A stretch of DNA of 64,000 bases, from contig CALJEQ010000009.1 in NCBI GenBank assembly GCA_938074565.1, positions 1 to 64,000 of the forward strand, read 5' to 3'. The translations under genes and the position numbers were made by a program. Positions 40,577-49,653 of the stretch are shown piece after piece. The number at the start of each line of letters is the position of its first letter. The first letter of the stretch is position 1. Under the pieces are notes generated by a model. It did no database searches. It was not told the DNA's origin and worked only from the letters and a program-made list of their open reading frames with translations. Source of the stretch: an uncultured Alkaliphilus sp. GTDB taxonomy: Bacteria; Bacillota; Clostridia; Peptostreptococcales; Natronincolaceae.

Positions 40577-41866
40577 ATGGAAAGAGTATATGTAAAGGAT
40601 ATAGGTGGAGTGAAGGAAGAAACAATATTGGTAAAAGGTTGGATTCATAAAATTTATGATATAGGAAAAATTAGTTTTCTTCAATTAAGAGACAAAACAG
40701 GAATTATACAACTGGTGGTGGATAAAGAGCTAAGGGACGGTTTGAGGTTAGAAATGTCTATAGAAGCAGTTGGAGAAGTAGCTTCTAATGAGAAAGCTCC
40801 AACGGGTATGGAAATACAGGTAAAAGAACTGACTATATTAGGGCAAGCCCATTATGATGTGTTACCTTTTCCAATCAACAATGGAGAAGTAAAGGCACAT
40901 TTAGAAACTCAATTAAACCATAGAAATATAAGTTTAAGGTCCCCTAAAGTAAGAGCACCATTTAAGGTACAAGAGGAAGTAGTTGAAGCCTTTAGAAGCT
41001 TTTTAAAGTCTCAAAACTTCTCTGAAATTCATACACCTAAAATTATTGCTTCAGGTACAGAAGGTGGGTCAGAAATGTTTACAGTAAACTATTTTGATAC
41101 TAGAGCATTTTTAGCCCAAAGTCCTCAATTCTACAAGCAAATGATGGTGGGAGCTGGTTTTGAAAGGGTATTTGAAGTAGGTCATGCCTATAGAGCAGAG
41201 TTACACAACACATGGAGACATTTAAATGAGTATGTTAGTTTAGATGTTGAAATGGGATTCATAAAAAGTGAAGAAGATATTATGGATATGGAGGAGGCTT
41301 TTTTAAAATACCTTTTCCAACATCTTAACAAAACTTGCCAAAGTGAATTAGAATTATATGGTGTAGTTTTACCAGAAATTAAGAAAATTCCAAGAATGCC
41401 ATTGGCTGATGCTCAAAACATACTGTTAGAGAAGTATGGTAAAAAATCTCCAACAGGTAATATTGATGCAGAAGGTGAAATTATATTATCTCAATATATT
41501 AAGGAAACCTATGACAGTGACTTTGTATTCTTAACAAAGTATCCAGTATCTAAAAGACCAGTATATACTATGCCAGATGAAACATTGGAAGGAATGACAA
41601 AAAGTTTTGACTTAATATATAAGGGACTGGAAATAACCACAGGTGGACAAAGGATTCATGATTATGAGGCATTAATAACGAACATGACTAAGTTTGGACT
41701 AAACCCACAAGATTTTGATTTTTATGTTGACAGTTTTAAATATGGTATGCCACCCCACGGAGGGTTTGCCATAGGGTTAGAACGGATTACAATGAAAATA
41801 TTAGAATTAGATAACATTAGACAAGCCACACTATTACCAAGAGATTTAAAGAGAATTACACCATAG
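40577..41866 (+). CDS. aspS: Archaeal-type (probably non-discriminating) aspartyl-tRNA synthetase
   Basis: 429 residues, much shorter than bacterial AspRS (about 590) and lacking its GAD insertion, which marks the archaeal/eukaryotic type AspS2. An OB-fold anticodon domain (ETILVKGWIHKIYDIGKISF, QLRDKTGIIQLVV) precedes the class II core. Motif 2 is FEVGHAYRAELHNTWRHLNEY and motif 3 is GFAIGLERITMKIL. These enzymes often charge both tRNA-Asp and tRNA-Asn with aspartate, and the adjacent gatCAB would amidate Asp-tRNA(Asn) to Asn-tRNA(Asn). The AAC specifier of the T-box fits this. The ATG at 40577 follows AAGGGAGGA. Confidence 0.9.
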   Translation: MERVYVKDIGGVKEETILVKGWIHKIYDIGKISFLQLRDKTGIIQLVVDKELRDGLRLEMSIEAVGEVASNEKAPTGMEIQVKELTILGQAHYDVLPFPINNGEVKAHLETQLNHRNISLRSPKVRAPFKVQEEVVEAFRSFLKSQNFSEIHTPKIIASGTEGGSEMFTVNYFDTRAFLAQSPQFYKQMMVGAGFERVFEVGHAYRAELHNTWRHLNEYVSLDVEMGFIKSEEDIMDMEEAFLKYLFQHLNKTCQSELELYGVVLPEIKKIPRMPLADAQNILLEKYGKKSPTGNIDAEGEIILSQYIKETYDSDFVFLTKYPVSKRPVYTMPDETLEGMTKSFDLIYKGLEITTGGQRIHDYEALITNMTKFGLNPQDFDFYVDSFKYGMPPHGGFAIGLERITMKILELDNIRQATLLPRDLKRITP

Positions 41867-41878
41867 GAGGATAAAAAA

Positions 41879-42163
41879 ATGAAAATAAACGTAGAAGAAG
41901 TACAACATATAGCAAAGTTGGCAAAGCTTAGGTTTACTAATGAAGAAGCAGAAAAGATGGCAAAAGAGTTTGATTCCATATTAGGGCATTTTCAGTCAAT
42001 GGAGGAAGTTCCACTAGAAGACACAAAGACTTCATCAAAAGAAGAAATAAAAACAGTATTAAGAAAAGACGAGGCTGTCATATTTGAAGATAAAGCCAAG
42101 TTATTTCGAAATGTGAAACAAATGCGGGACGGATATATACAAGTACCTAAAATTATTGAATAG
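41879..42163 (+). CDS. gatC: Asp/Glu-tRNA amidotransferase subunit C
   Basis: 94 residues. GatC wraps around and stabilises the GatA-GatB interface. The signature EEVQHIAKLAKLRFTNEEAE and LFRNVKQMRDGYIQVPKII are clear. AGGAGG is 9 bp before the ATG. It follows aspS by 12 bp in the T-box-controlled operon. Confidence 0.95.
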   Translation: MKINVEEVQHIAKLAKLRFTNEEAEKMAKEFDSILGHFQSMEEVPLEDTKTSSKEEIKTVLRKDEAVIFEDKAKLFRNVKQMRDGYIQVPKIIE

Positions 42164-42203
42164 GTTAATAGAAGATAGAACTACCAGTAAAGGAGGAACC
42201 AAG

Positions 42204-43679
42204 ATGCAAATAGCAACCATGACAATAGATGAGATAAGGGTTGGAATAAGAGAACAAAAATTTACTGCCCAAGAGGTGGTAAAGGCATTATTTCAACGGA
42301 TAAAGAAAGTAGAGCCAGAAATAGGAGGCTACATTACCCTTTGTGAAGAGGATGCTTTACAACAAGCCATTATAGTAGATGAAAAAATAAAGGCAGGGGA
42401 AAAACTAGGTAAATTGGCAGGTGTTCCTGTTGCAGTGAAAGACAATATCTGTACCGATGGTATTCGTACCACCTGTGCTTCAAAAATGTTAGAGGATTTT
42501 ATTCCTCCCTATGATGCCACCGTTGTAAAGAAACTTAAAGCAGAAGATGCCATTATTATAGGTAAAACCAATATGGATGAATTTGCTATGGGTTCTTCAA
42601 ATGAAAACTCTGCCTTTAAAATTGTTAAAAACCCTTGGGATACCAAACGTGTTCCAGGTGGGTCTTCGGGGGGATCGGCAGCGGTAGTGGCGGCAGGAAT
42701 GGCACCATTATCGTTGGGTTCTGATACAGGTGGTTCTATTAGACAACCAGCAGCCTTTTGTGGAGTGGTAGGTTTAAAACCAACCTATGGACTAGTGTCT
42801 CGTTTTGGATTAATTGCTTTTGCTTCATCTTTAGACCAAATAGGGCCTCTAACAAGAACTGTAAAGGACTGTGCATTAAGTTTAGAGGTGCTACAGGGGA
42901 ATGACCCAATGGATGGAACTAGTGTTAAAGAAGTAAAAACAAAGAGCTATTTAGATGGGTTAGAAGAAGGGGTTAAGGGTTATAAAATAGGTATTCCCAA
43001 AGGATTCCTACAAAAAGGTTTAAATGAAGAAATAGCTAAAGCTATAGAAGATAGTATAGAAAAGTTTAAAGAATTAGGTGCAATCGTTGAAGAGATAGAC
43101 TTGCCAATAACAGATGCAGAATTATCTGCCTATTACATCATTTCATCGGCAGAGGCAAGTTCTAATTTAGCTAGGTTTGACGGAGTTCGTTATGGTTATA
43201 GAACAGAAGATTTTCAAAAACTAGATGAATTAATGGAAAAAACCAGAACGGAAGCCTTTGGAGGAGAGGTAAAGCGAAGAATTATGTTAGGAACATATGC
43301 ACTGTCATCGGGTTATTATGATGCCTACTATAATAAGGCACAAAAATTAAGGGAAAAAATCCGTCAACAATATCAAGAAATATTCAAAACCTATGACTTG
43401 ATTATCACCCCCACCACACCTTCTTTACCGTTTTTATGTGGAGAAAAAGTTAATGACCCTATGGAAATGTATTTAGGGGATATATATACAATAAATATTA
43501 ACCTAGCAAAATTACCAGCATTATCAATGCCTTGTGGTTTTAGTAAAGAAGGGTTACCAATTGGTATTCAATTAATTGGAGGAGAATATACGGAAGATAA
43601 AATACTAAAAGCTGCCTTTGCTTTAGAAGAAGAGCTTAAACTTTCTACTATAATACCAGAAGGAAAGGAGGAAATATAA
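42204..43679 (+). CDS. gatA: Asp/Glu-tRNA amidotransferase subunit A
   Basis: 491 residues, the glutaminase subunit that releases ammonia for transamidation. The amidase-signature catalytic triad is present: Lys in PVAVKDNICTDG, and two serines in PGGSSGGSAAVVAAG and GSDTGGSIRQPAAFCG. The ATG at 42204 is placed by AAAGGAGGAACC; the upstream frame overlapping gatC lacks a site. It ends with AAGGAGGAAATATAATG, where its stop overlaps the gatB start. Confidence 0.97.
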   Translation: MQIATMTIDEIRVGIREQKFTAQEVVKALFQRIKKVEPEIGGYITLCEEDALQQAIIVDEKIKAGEKLGKLAGVPVAVKDNICTDGIRTTCASKMLEDFIPPYDATVVKKLKAEDAIIIGKTNMDEFAMGSSNENSAFKIVKNPWDTKRVPGGSSGGSAAVVAAGMAPLSLGSDTGGSIRQPAAFCGVVGLKPTYGLVSRFGLIAFASSLDQIGPLTRTVKDCALSLEVLQGNDPMDGTSVKEVKTKSYLDGLEEGVKGYKIGIPKGFLQKGLNEEIAKAIEDSIEKFKELGAIVEEIDLPITDAELSAYYIISSAEASSNLARFDGVRYGYRTEDFQKLDELMEKTRTEAFGGEVKRRIMLGTYALSSGYYDAYYNKAQKLREKIRQQYQEIFKTYDLIITPTTPSLPFLCGEKVNDPMEMYLGDIYTININLAKLPALSMPCGFSKEGLPIGIQLIGGEYTEDKILKAAFALEEELKLSTIIPEGKEEI

Positions 43680-45115
43680 TGGGTTTTGAAACTATCATCG
43701 GAATGGAAATACATGTAGAGCTAGAAACAAAATCTAAAATATTTTGTAGTTGCCCTACTACTTTTGGGGCTGCCCCTAATGCCCATACTTGTCCAGTGTG
43801 TTTAGGCTTACCAGGTACATTACCAGTATTAAATGAAGAAGTGGTGAATTTGGCAATTAAAGCAGGTCTGGCTTTAAATTGTGGGATCAACTATTATAAT
43901 AAAATGGATCGTAAAAACTATTTTTACCCTGACCTTCCAAAGGCGTATCAAATTTCCCAATATGACCTGCCTATTTGTAGTGGTGGTATTGTGGAAATTG
44001 AAGTGGAGGGGGTTAAGAAAGAAATCCGAATAAATCGAATCCATATTGAGGAGGATGCAGGTAAATTAGTCCATATGGAGGATGAACCCCATTCATTAAT
44101 AGACTATAACCGAGTAGGCGTTCCCCTAATAGAGATAGTTTCAGAAGCTGATTTAAGATCGCCGTTAGAAGCTGTAGAGTATGTTAAAGTATTAAAGTCT
44201 ATTTTAGAATATGCGGGCATTTCTGACTGTAGGATGGAGCAAGGGTCTTTGCGTTGTGATGCAAATATATCCATTAGAAAAGTTGGACAAGAAACCTTAA
44301 ACAATAAAGTAGAAATAAAAAACATGAACTCTTTTAAAGAACTAATAAAAGCAATGGAAAAAGAAGAAAAAAGACAAAGAGAACTATACACCTTTGGAGA
44401 AGGACATAAAGTAATTCAAGAGACTAGAAGATGGGATAGTGGAAAGGGTAGAACCGTATCCATGAGAACTAAAGAAGATGCCCACGATTATAGATACTTC
44501 CCAGAACCAGATTTAACACCTATTGTTATTTCATCGGGGTTAGTACAGTCCATAAAAGAACAATTACCAGAGCTACCACCTGCCAAGAAAATACGTTTTA
44601 CAGAAGAATATCATTTAACTGATAAAGAGGTAGATATTTTAGTGGGGGATAAAAGCCTAGGAGAATTTTATGAAGGAACGGTAAAATTAGGTGCAGAACC
44701 TAAAATGGCTGCCAACTGGATATTGGGAGACTTACTAAGGTTACTAAAGGAAAAAGAGTTAGGGTTTGATGCTATACCTGTAAAGGAAGAAGCTTTAGTA
44801 AAGTTATTAAAATTAATTGAATCAGGAAAAATCAGTGGGAAAATAGCAAAAGAAGTATTTGAAGAAATGTTTATTACAGGCAATGAGCCAGAAGCAATTG
44901 TTAAAGAAAAAGGATTAGGTCAAATTAGTGGTGAAGATGTAATAGAAAAAATAATTATAGATATTTTGCAAGCAAACCCTCAGTCTGTGGAGGACTTCAA
45001 AAACGGAAAACTTCAAGCAGTGGGTTATTTAATGGGACAGGTAATGAAAGCAACTAAAGGGCAGGCAAACCCACAAATGGCGAAGGAAATGTTGGAAGCA
45101 AAGTTAAAAGAATAG
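43679..45115 (+). CDS. gatB: Asp/Glu-tRNA amidotransferase subunit B
   Basis: 478 residues. GatB binds the mischarged tRNA, phosphorylates its side chain and completes transamidation. Features: FETIIGMEIHVELETKSKIF, the zinc-site cysteines CSCP and CPVCLGLPG, PDLPKAYQISQYD, and HIEEDAGKLVH. The C-terminal YqeY-like tail binds tRNA. It starts on the last base of the gatA stop (TAATG), so the subunits are coupled. Last gene of the operon. Confidence 0.97.
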   Translation: MGFETIIGMEIHVELETKSKIFCSCPTTFGAAPNAHTCPVCLGLPGTLPVLNEEVVNLAIKAGLALNCGINYYNKMDRKNYFYPDLPKAYQISQYDLPICSGGIVEIEVEGVKKEIRINRIHIEEDAGKLVHMEDEPHSLIDYNRVGVPLIEIVSEADLRSPLEAVEYVKVLKSILEYAGISDCRMEQGSLRCDANISIRKVGQETLNNKVEIKNMNSFKELIKAMEKEEKRQRELYTFGEGHKVIQETRRWDSGKGRTVSMRTKEDAHDYRYFPEPDLTPIVISSGLVQSIKEQLPELPPAKKIRFTEEYHLTDKEVDILVGDKSLGEFYEGTVKLGAEPKMAANWILGDLLRLLKEKELGFDAIPVKEEALVKLLKLIESGKISGKIAKEVFEEMFITGNEPEAIVKEKGLGQISGEDVIEKIIIDILQANPQSVEDFKNGKLQAVGYLMGQVMKATKGQANPQMAKEMLEAKLKE

Positions 45116-45120
45116 ATAGT

Positions 45121-45152
45121 AAAATCTCCAGAAATTTTTCTGGAGATTTTTA
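45121..45152 (+). terminator. Terminator after gatB
   Basis: AAAATCTCCAGAAA pairs with TCTGGAGATTTT across 45121-45150, followed by further T residues. Confidence 0.88.
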
Positions 45153-45231
45153 TTTTGCATGATTAAGAATAATTTGGATATAAATAATAAATAATGATAA
45201 ACCTAACCAATAACAATAGGAGGTTGGAGAA

Positions 45232-46332
45232 ATGAAAAAACTTTTAATAATAATTTTAACTATAGCACTGCTAGTAACTATTAGTGGTTGCCGACCACAA
45301 GAAGAACCTACACCTACTCCGCCACAAAACCCACCACAACCAACTGTAGAATATCCGTATGGTGAAATAGAGGCTGAAAATATTGAAGGAGTAGAAGTTT
45401 ATAGAGAAGCTGAAAAGACCCCTATTTTAGAGGATTCTCAACTTATTGCTGAATTAACAACCTTGATTCAAAATGCAGAATATATTGAAAATGTGAGGAA
45501 TGTACAACAAATAGAAATTAAACTGGGTATGATAATTTACTTAAAAGAGGAAATGTTAGAGAGTAAACAAGTTATAATAAGTTACGATGAAAACACAAAT
45601 AAACTCTTTATAGGCCCAGAAGGAAGGGAGTTTATTATTAGATCCCAGGAGTTGGTGGAGTTTATGGAAAGCCAAATGAGAAGTAAATTAGTCATTGTAG
45701 AAGAAAATGCATTACCAGGAGGTGCTAGAGAATGGTTGGCACAATTTCTACAAGAAAAAGGAGCTTACGTATATCAACATCCAGATGCCACTTATATTAA
45801 AGTAACTACCGACCAAAAACCAACAGGTGGTTATCGTATACAAGTAAGAGAGTTTGATGAAGAAGCCTATCCTCAAGAAATCAAAATAGAAATAATTGAG
45901 CCAGATAAAGATGCTATGGTAACACAAGCGATAACCTTCCCCACCATCTATTTAAAAGTATATTCCGAACAAGCCACCCAATATCAAGTAAAAACCGTTG
46001 ACGGTGAAGAATATGATATGGAAAACAAGTTGGTTTTTGCAAAATTGGAAATACCACAAGAAAATAATGAAATTACAACCCCTGTTAGAATTAAAGGGAA
46101 AATAATAGCCTTTGAAGCTTCTTTTGTAGTGAGAATATTGGATGAAAAAGAAAATATTATTCATGAAGAAGTTTTACAGGCAGACTATGGCGGGCCAAAC
46201 TGGGGAAATTTTGATGAAGAAATTATTTTCCCTAAGCCTGAAACAGAAAGTGGAAGTATAGAACTAGGAGAATATAGTGCTAAAGATGGCACATATTTAT
46301 TGAGAGAAAAAGTAGAAGTTAGGTTTAAATAA
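45232..46332 (+). CDS. Lipoprotein with PrcB-like and Gmad2 domains
   Basis: 366 residues. Signal peptide with lipobox ISGC (Cys about 20), then a proline-rich linker (EPTPTPPQNPPQPT). A middle domain (about 155-235) has TTDQKPTGGYRIQVREF, typical of the PrcB C-terminal domain. The C-terminal domain (about 265-355) resembles the Gmad2 immunoglobulin-like fold found in spore germination proteins (NEITTPVRIKGKIIAFEASF, HEEVLQADYGGPNWGNFDE). It would be anchored on the outer face of the membrane. The function is unknown; a link to spore germination or surface proteolysis control is only suggested by the domains. AGGAGG precedes the ATG. Confidence 0.75.
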   Translation: MKKLLIIILTIALLVTISGCRPQEEPTPTPPQNPPQPTVEYPYGEIEAENIEGVEVYREAEKTPILEDSQLIAELTTLIQNAEYIENVRNVQQIEIKLGMIIYLKEEMLESKQVIISYDENTNKLFIGPEGREFIIRSQELVEFMESQMRSKLVIVEENALPGGAREWLAQFLQEKGAYVYQHPDATYIKVTTDQKPTGGYRIQVREFDEEAYPQEIKIEIIEPDKDAMVTQAITFPTIYLKVYSEQATQYQVKTVDGEEYDMENKLVFAKLEIPQENNEITTPVRIKGKIIAFEASFVVRILDEKENIIHEEVLQADYGGPNWGNFDEEIIFPKPETESGSIELGEYSAKDGTYLLREKVEVRFK

Positions 46333-46541
46333 AGAAAACAGTAATAAAGCATTTTGTAAAAAGGAGAAGGAACTGTTAATAATATACGGTTTCTTTTTTC
46401 TTTATTTAAAATAAAAAACTTATTTACTACTTAAAATAAAGTATAATATATAACATATAAATAAAGCAGTGGATATTGTTCATTAAAAAACTTCTGTTAT
46501 AATAAAATTAGCTTGTTTTAATGTAAGGAGGGAAACAGATA

Positions 46542-46865
46542 ATGGATATAGAGAGAAGAGAAAAACTATTAAAGGCACATAGTATAGGAATGAAGCGATA
46601 CATACTAATACACGGGGTAGTTAATTGGGGTATTACCACGGCTATAATATACAGAATTCTTATTGTGGGTACTACCTATGGTTGGTCATTGGAGGGTATT
46701 GTGAAAGGAATACTATCTATTGAAACAATTTTTTCAATTATATTTTTTGGACTAGTGGGTATTATATTTGGATTTTTTATGTGGAAGTGGATTGATAGAG
46801 AAGTTAAAAAATTACCTCCTTTGCCAACTAAGTCCAAAGGAAATGGAAAGAAAAAAAAGAAGTAA
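46542..46865 (+). CDS. Small two-span membrane protein of unknown function
   Basis: 107 residues. Two hydrophobic spans (about 20-42 and 62-87) flank a short loop. The C-terminus is strongly basic (KLPPLPTKSKGNGKKKKK) and probably cytosolic. No family recognised. AAGGAGGGAAAC precedes the ATG. It converges with a small gene on the other strand, with a hairpin at 46871 between them. Confidence 0.7.
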   Translation: MDIERREKLLKAHSIGMKRYILIHGVVNWGITTAIIYRILIVGTTYGWSLEGIVKGILSIETIFSIIFFGLVGIIFGFFMWKWIDREVKKLPPLPTKSKGNGKKKKK

Positions 46866-46870
46866 TTTTA

Positions 46871-46893
46871 AAGGTGTCTTATGTAGACACCTT
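46871..46893. terminator. Hairpin between convergent small genes
   Basis: AAGGTGTC / GACACCTT (46871-46878, 46886-46893) with a 7-nt loop. The T tracts are weak on both sides, so termination strength is uncertain. Confidence 0.55.
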
Positions 46894-46914
46894 AGTAGTT
46901 TAACCAAAAAAGTT

Positions 46915-47073
46915 TTAAGTAGTAAGTTGGAAGATAACATTAAAATTGATGAAAGAAAAATAAGAATCGTCAGCATTGGTATTCTTATTATAATCTTGAT
47001 AAATACTATATAAAGTAATGGCTAATAATAGTATTAAAGTAAATATAAATAGACGCATTTTATCCTTTCTCAT
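46915..47073 (-). CDS. Small single-span membrane protein (52 aa)
   Basis: A 52-codon frame on the - strand with ribosome site TTGGAGGC eight bases before its ATG (47073). Residues 7-22 are a membrane span (LFIFTLILLLAITLYS) after a basic start (MRKDKM); the tail is polar then hydrophobic (YFSFINFNVIFQLTT). No family recognised. Its support is the ribosome site and the signal-anchor shape. Confidence 0.5.
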   Translation of the reverse strand: MRKDKMRLFIFTLILLLAITLYSIYQDYNKNTNADDSYFSFINFNVIFQLTT

Positions 47074-47316
47074 AAACAGCCTCCAATCTATTTATAATCT
47101 ATTTATAATAATTATTATGATGTGAGAAAATGATATAAACATTATAACTTACAGGCTAAGGATAAAAAAGAAAAATTTTACAACATATTTTGATAATAAT
47201 TGATAATGGGCTTATCTATTATAAATATATATGAAAAAGATTGAAGAAAATTGTAGAACATTAGGAAAATTGCCCAGGAAATACTACAAAAATCACTAAT
47301 ATACAGGAGGAAACAT

Positions 47317-48468
47317 ATGAACAAAATACAATTAATTGCTACGGCAGCCTTTGGATTAGAGGCTGTGGTTGCAAGGGAAGTAAAAGATTTAGGTTATGAA
47401 GACATACAAGTGGAAAATGGAAAAGTCACTTTTACAGCCGACTTAAAAGCTATTTGCAGAAGTAACCTATGGTTACGTACAGCAGATAGAGTACTATTAA
47501 AAATAGGGGAGTTTAAAGCTTTAACTTTTGATGAATTATTTGAAAAGACTAAAGCCCTTCCGTGGGGAGATTGGATTCCAGAGGATGGGGAATTTCCTGT
47601 TGACGGTAAATCTATTCGTTCCCAACTGGCGAGTGTTCCCGACTGCCAAGCCATTGTAAAAAAAGCAGTTGTGGAGAAAATGAAACAAAAATATAAAAGA
47701 GATTGGTTTGATGAAACTGGTGCTAAATATCGTATTGAAGTGGCCTTATTAAATGACATAGCTACTTTAACAATAGATACCAGTGGAGCAGGTCTACATA
47801 AAAGAGGTTATCGAACCTTATCAAATAAAGCACCCATTAAAGAAACCCTAGCGGCAGGACTAATACTTTTAAGTTACTGGAATCCAGACCGTGTACTAAT
47901 TGATCCTTTTTGTGGTTCTGGGACAATCCCCATTGAAGCTGCCCTTATTGGAAAAAATATTGCACCAGGTATGAATCGTAACTTTGTATCAGAAGAATGG
48001 TCAATAATTGATAAAAATCTTTGGAGGGATGCAAGAAAAGAAACCCATGACTTGGCCAAATATGACAGACCTCTAAGGATTTACGGTTCAGACATTGATG
48101 GAGAAGTTTTGAAACTAGCGAGGTTTCATATAGAAGAAGCCATGTTAGAAGACGATATTCACGTACAAAAACTACCAGTATCAGAATTAGCATCAAGGTT
48201 TGACTACGGTTGTATAATCTGTAATCCGCCTTACGGAGAGAGATTAGGTGAAAAAGAAGAAGTAGAACAAATATATCAACAAATGCGTAAGGTTTTTAAC
48301 AAACTAGATACTTGGTCTCAATACATAATTACATCTAATTCGGAGTTTGAAAGCATTTATGGAAAAAAAGCCGACAAAAGAAGAAAGTTATATAATGGTC
48401 GTATTGAATGTACCTATTATCAGTATCATGGGCCAAGACCACCGAGAACAATTAATAAAGAAGAATAG
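47317..48468 (+). CDS. THUMP-domain rRNA (guanine-N2) methyltransferase, RlmL/YpsC type
   Basis: 383 residues. An N-terminal THUMP RNA-binding domain (LEAVVAREVKDLGYEDIQVE, RSNLWLRTADRVLLKIGEF) is followed by a Rossmann methyltransferase. The domain includes PIKETLAAGLILLSYW, LIDPFCGSGTIPIEAALIG (SAM binding), IYGSDIDGEVLKLA, and the catalytic IICNPPYGERLG. The NPPY motif marks N-methylation of a base, and relatives methylate guanine of 23S rRNA. The exact site cannot be read from sequence. AGGAGG precedes the ATG. The preceding gap (47074-47316) holds only A/T-rich sequence. Confidence 0.88.
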   Translation: MNKIQLIATAAFGLEAVVAREVKDLGYEDIQVENGKVTFTADLKAICRSNLWLRTADRVLLKIGEFKALTFDELFEKTKALPWGDWIPEDGEFPVDGKSIRSQLASVPDCQAIVKKAVVEKMKQKYKRDWFDETGAKYRIEVALLNDIATLTIDTSGAGLHKRGYRTLSNKAPIKETLAAGLILLSYWNPDRVLIDPFCGSGTIPIEAALIGKNIAPGMNRNFVSEEWSIIDKNLWRDARKETHDLAKYDRPLRIYGSDIDGEVLKLARFHIEEAMLEDDIHVQKLPVSELASRFDYGCIICNPPYGERLGEKEEVEQIYQQMRKVFNKLDTWSQYIITSNSEFESIYGKKADKRRKLYNGRIECTYYQYHGPRPPRTINKEE

Positions 48469-48497
48469 CTTGAAAAGGCAAACCCAACATTAATTGA

Positions 48498-48623
48498 AGG
48501 ACTTTCATTAATTGTTTATCAACTAATAAAGAAGGGGCTGTTGAGCTAACTCCAAGGACTAATAGCCTAATAAAAGAAGATAATAAATTATTTAAAATAG
48601 TGTTAGATAGTTTTAAAAAGTAA
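48498..48623 (+). pseudogene. Possible gene remnant (about 41 open codons, no start)
   Basis: Between a TGA at 48495 and a TAA at 48621 lies an open stretch with protein-like composition (TNKEGAVELTPRTNSLIKED, LFKIVLDSFKK) but no start codon or ribosome site. It may be the 3' end of a lost gene. The family was not recognised, and chance cannot be excluded at this length. Confidence 0.25.
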
Positions 48624-48630
48624 AAATGAG

Positions 48631-48720
48631 GCATTAGACTTAGTAAAAACCAACTATTTATGTAGACAAAGAGAAAGAAGTCTACCGTATAGTTAGTTTT
48701 TACCAAAAGTCTAATGCTTT
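48631..48720. repeat. Long imperfect hairpin (~87 nt)
   Basis: GCATTAGACTT (48631-48641) pairs with its complement at 48707-48717. Inner pairing continues through TAAAAACCAACTAT with ATAGTTAGTTTTTA, and GTAGAC with GTCTAC. A short T run follows. It could be a strong terminator for the methyltransferase transcript or a relic of a small inverted-repeat element. The remaining sequence up to 48852 contains no gene. Confidence 0.75.
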
Positions 48721-48852
48721 TTATATTTATAAATATTTCTATATCATATATACTTTACTATTTATGGTTAGATGTATTATGTAAAAAACCCACCTGTATA
48801 AAAAAACCTCATAAGGAAATAATTACAAAAAACAATTAAGGTGGGTTAAACA

Positions 48853-49596
48853 ATGGAAAAGAATAATAAAGCTGTTATAAGGGAAATTATTTTGGTTACA
48901 GATGGTCAATCAAATATTGGGGGAGACCCAGTTGAGGCTGCCAGACAAGCCTTGCGTAAAAACATAACCGTCAGCACAATAGGAATAATAGATCAAAAAG
49001 AACAACAAGAAAAACCCTTTGAAGAAGTCATAAACATTGCCGATGCAGGTGGAGGACATTACGAATACACCTATATAGACAATTTATCTCAAACAATACA
49101 TACCCTTAGTCATAAAACAGTCACTTCTACAATACAAGATGCAGTAAATAAACAACTTAAAGAATTAATCGGTAATGACTTAAATCATATGCCTCCAGAA
49201 TCCCGTAGTAAAGTATTAAATTATATAGATAAATACTCTGACGAAATACCTATATGTTGTTGTGTTTTAATGGATTGCAGTGGAAGTATGGCATCAAAAA
49301 TTCATTCAGCTAGAAATAGTATACTAGACCTATTAGATTCTTTCCAAAATAGAAAGGGAAAAATAGATTTAGCCGTGGTGGGTTTTCCTGGTGACCAAGT
49401 AGATACTTGTAAGGTGCTACACCATTTTAATGATCATTTCAGTGAAATGGAAAGAAACCTCTATCAAATGAAGCCAAAAGGTGGAACACCCACTGCTACA
49501 GCAATAAATTATGCCGTTAAATTAATAGAAGAACACATGCATAGAGGAAATAACAATAATGGAATAATGACATTAGAAGAGTATGTCGTTGGGTAG
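48853..49596 (+). CDS. yabS: YabS-like von Willebrand factor A protein
   Basis: 247 residues with the layout of B. subtilis YabS. An N-terminal half-VWA fold (REIILVTDGQSNIGGDPVEA) and a second VWA segment with a MIDAS metal motif (LMDCSGSMASK, about 139-149) are present, with PKGGTPTATAINYAVK supplying the distal threonine. Soluble and cytosolic. In B. subtilis it lies between spoIIE and yabT. Here yabT follows after 57 bp, so identity is supported by both sequence and order. A stage in sporulation is likely; the mechanism is unknown. AAGGTGGG precedes the ATG. Confidence 0.82.
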   Translation: MEKNNKAVIREIILVTDGQSNIGGDPVEAARQALRKNITVSTIGIIDQKEQQEKPFEEVINIADAGGGHYEYTYIDNLSQTIHTLSHKTVTSTIQDAVNKQLKELIGNDLNHMPPESRSKVLNYIDKYSDEIPICCCVLMDCSGSMASKIHSARNSILDLLDSFQNRKGKIDLAVVGFPGDQVDTCKVLHHFNDHFSEMERNLYQMKPKGGTPTATAINYAVKLIEEHMHRGNNNNGIMTLEEYVVG

Positions 49597-49653
49597 GTAG
49601 GGGCATCCCTACCTATTTTTATTTGTTTAAAAGCTAACTAGGGAGGCAATATA

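Noticed and set aside
46768..47013. 81-codon + strand frame overlapping the end of the 107-residue membrane protein
   Set aside because: It begins inside the other gene in another frame, has no ribosome site and runs through a hairpin; the - strand 52-codon gene is better supported in this stretch.
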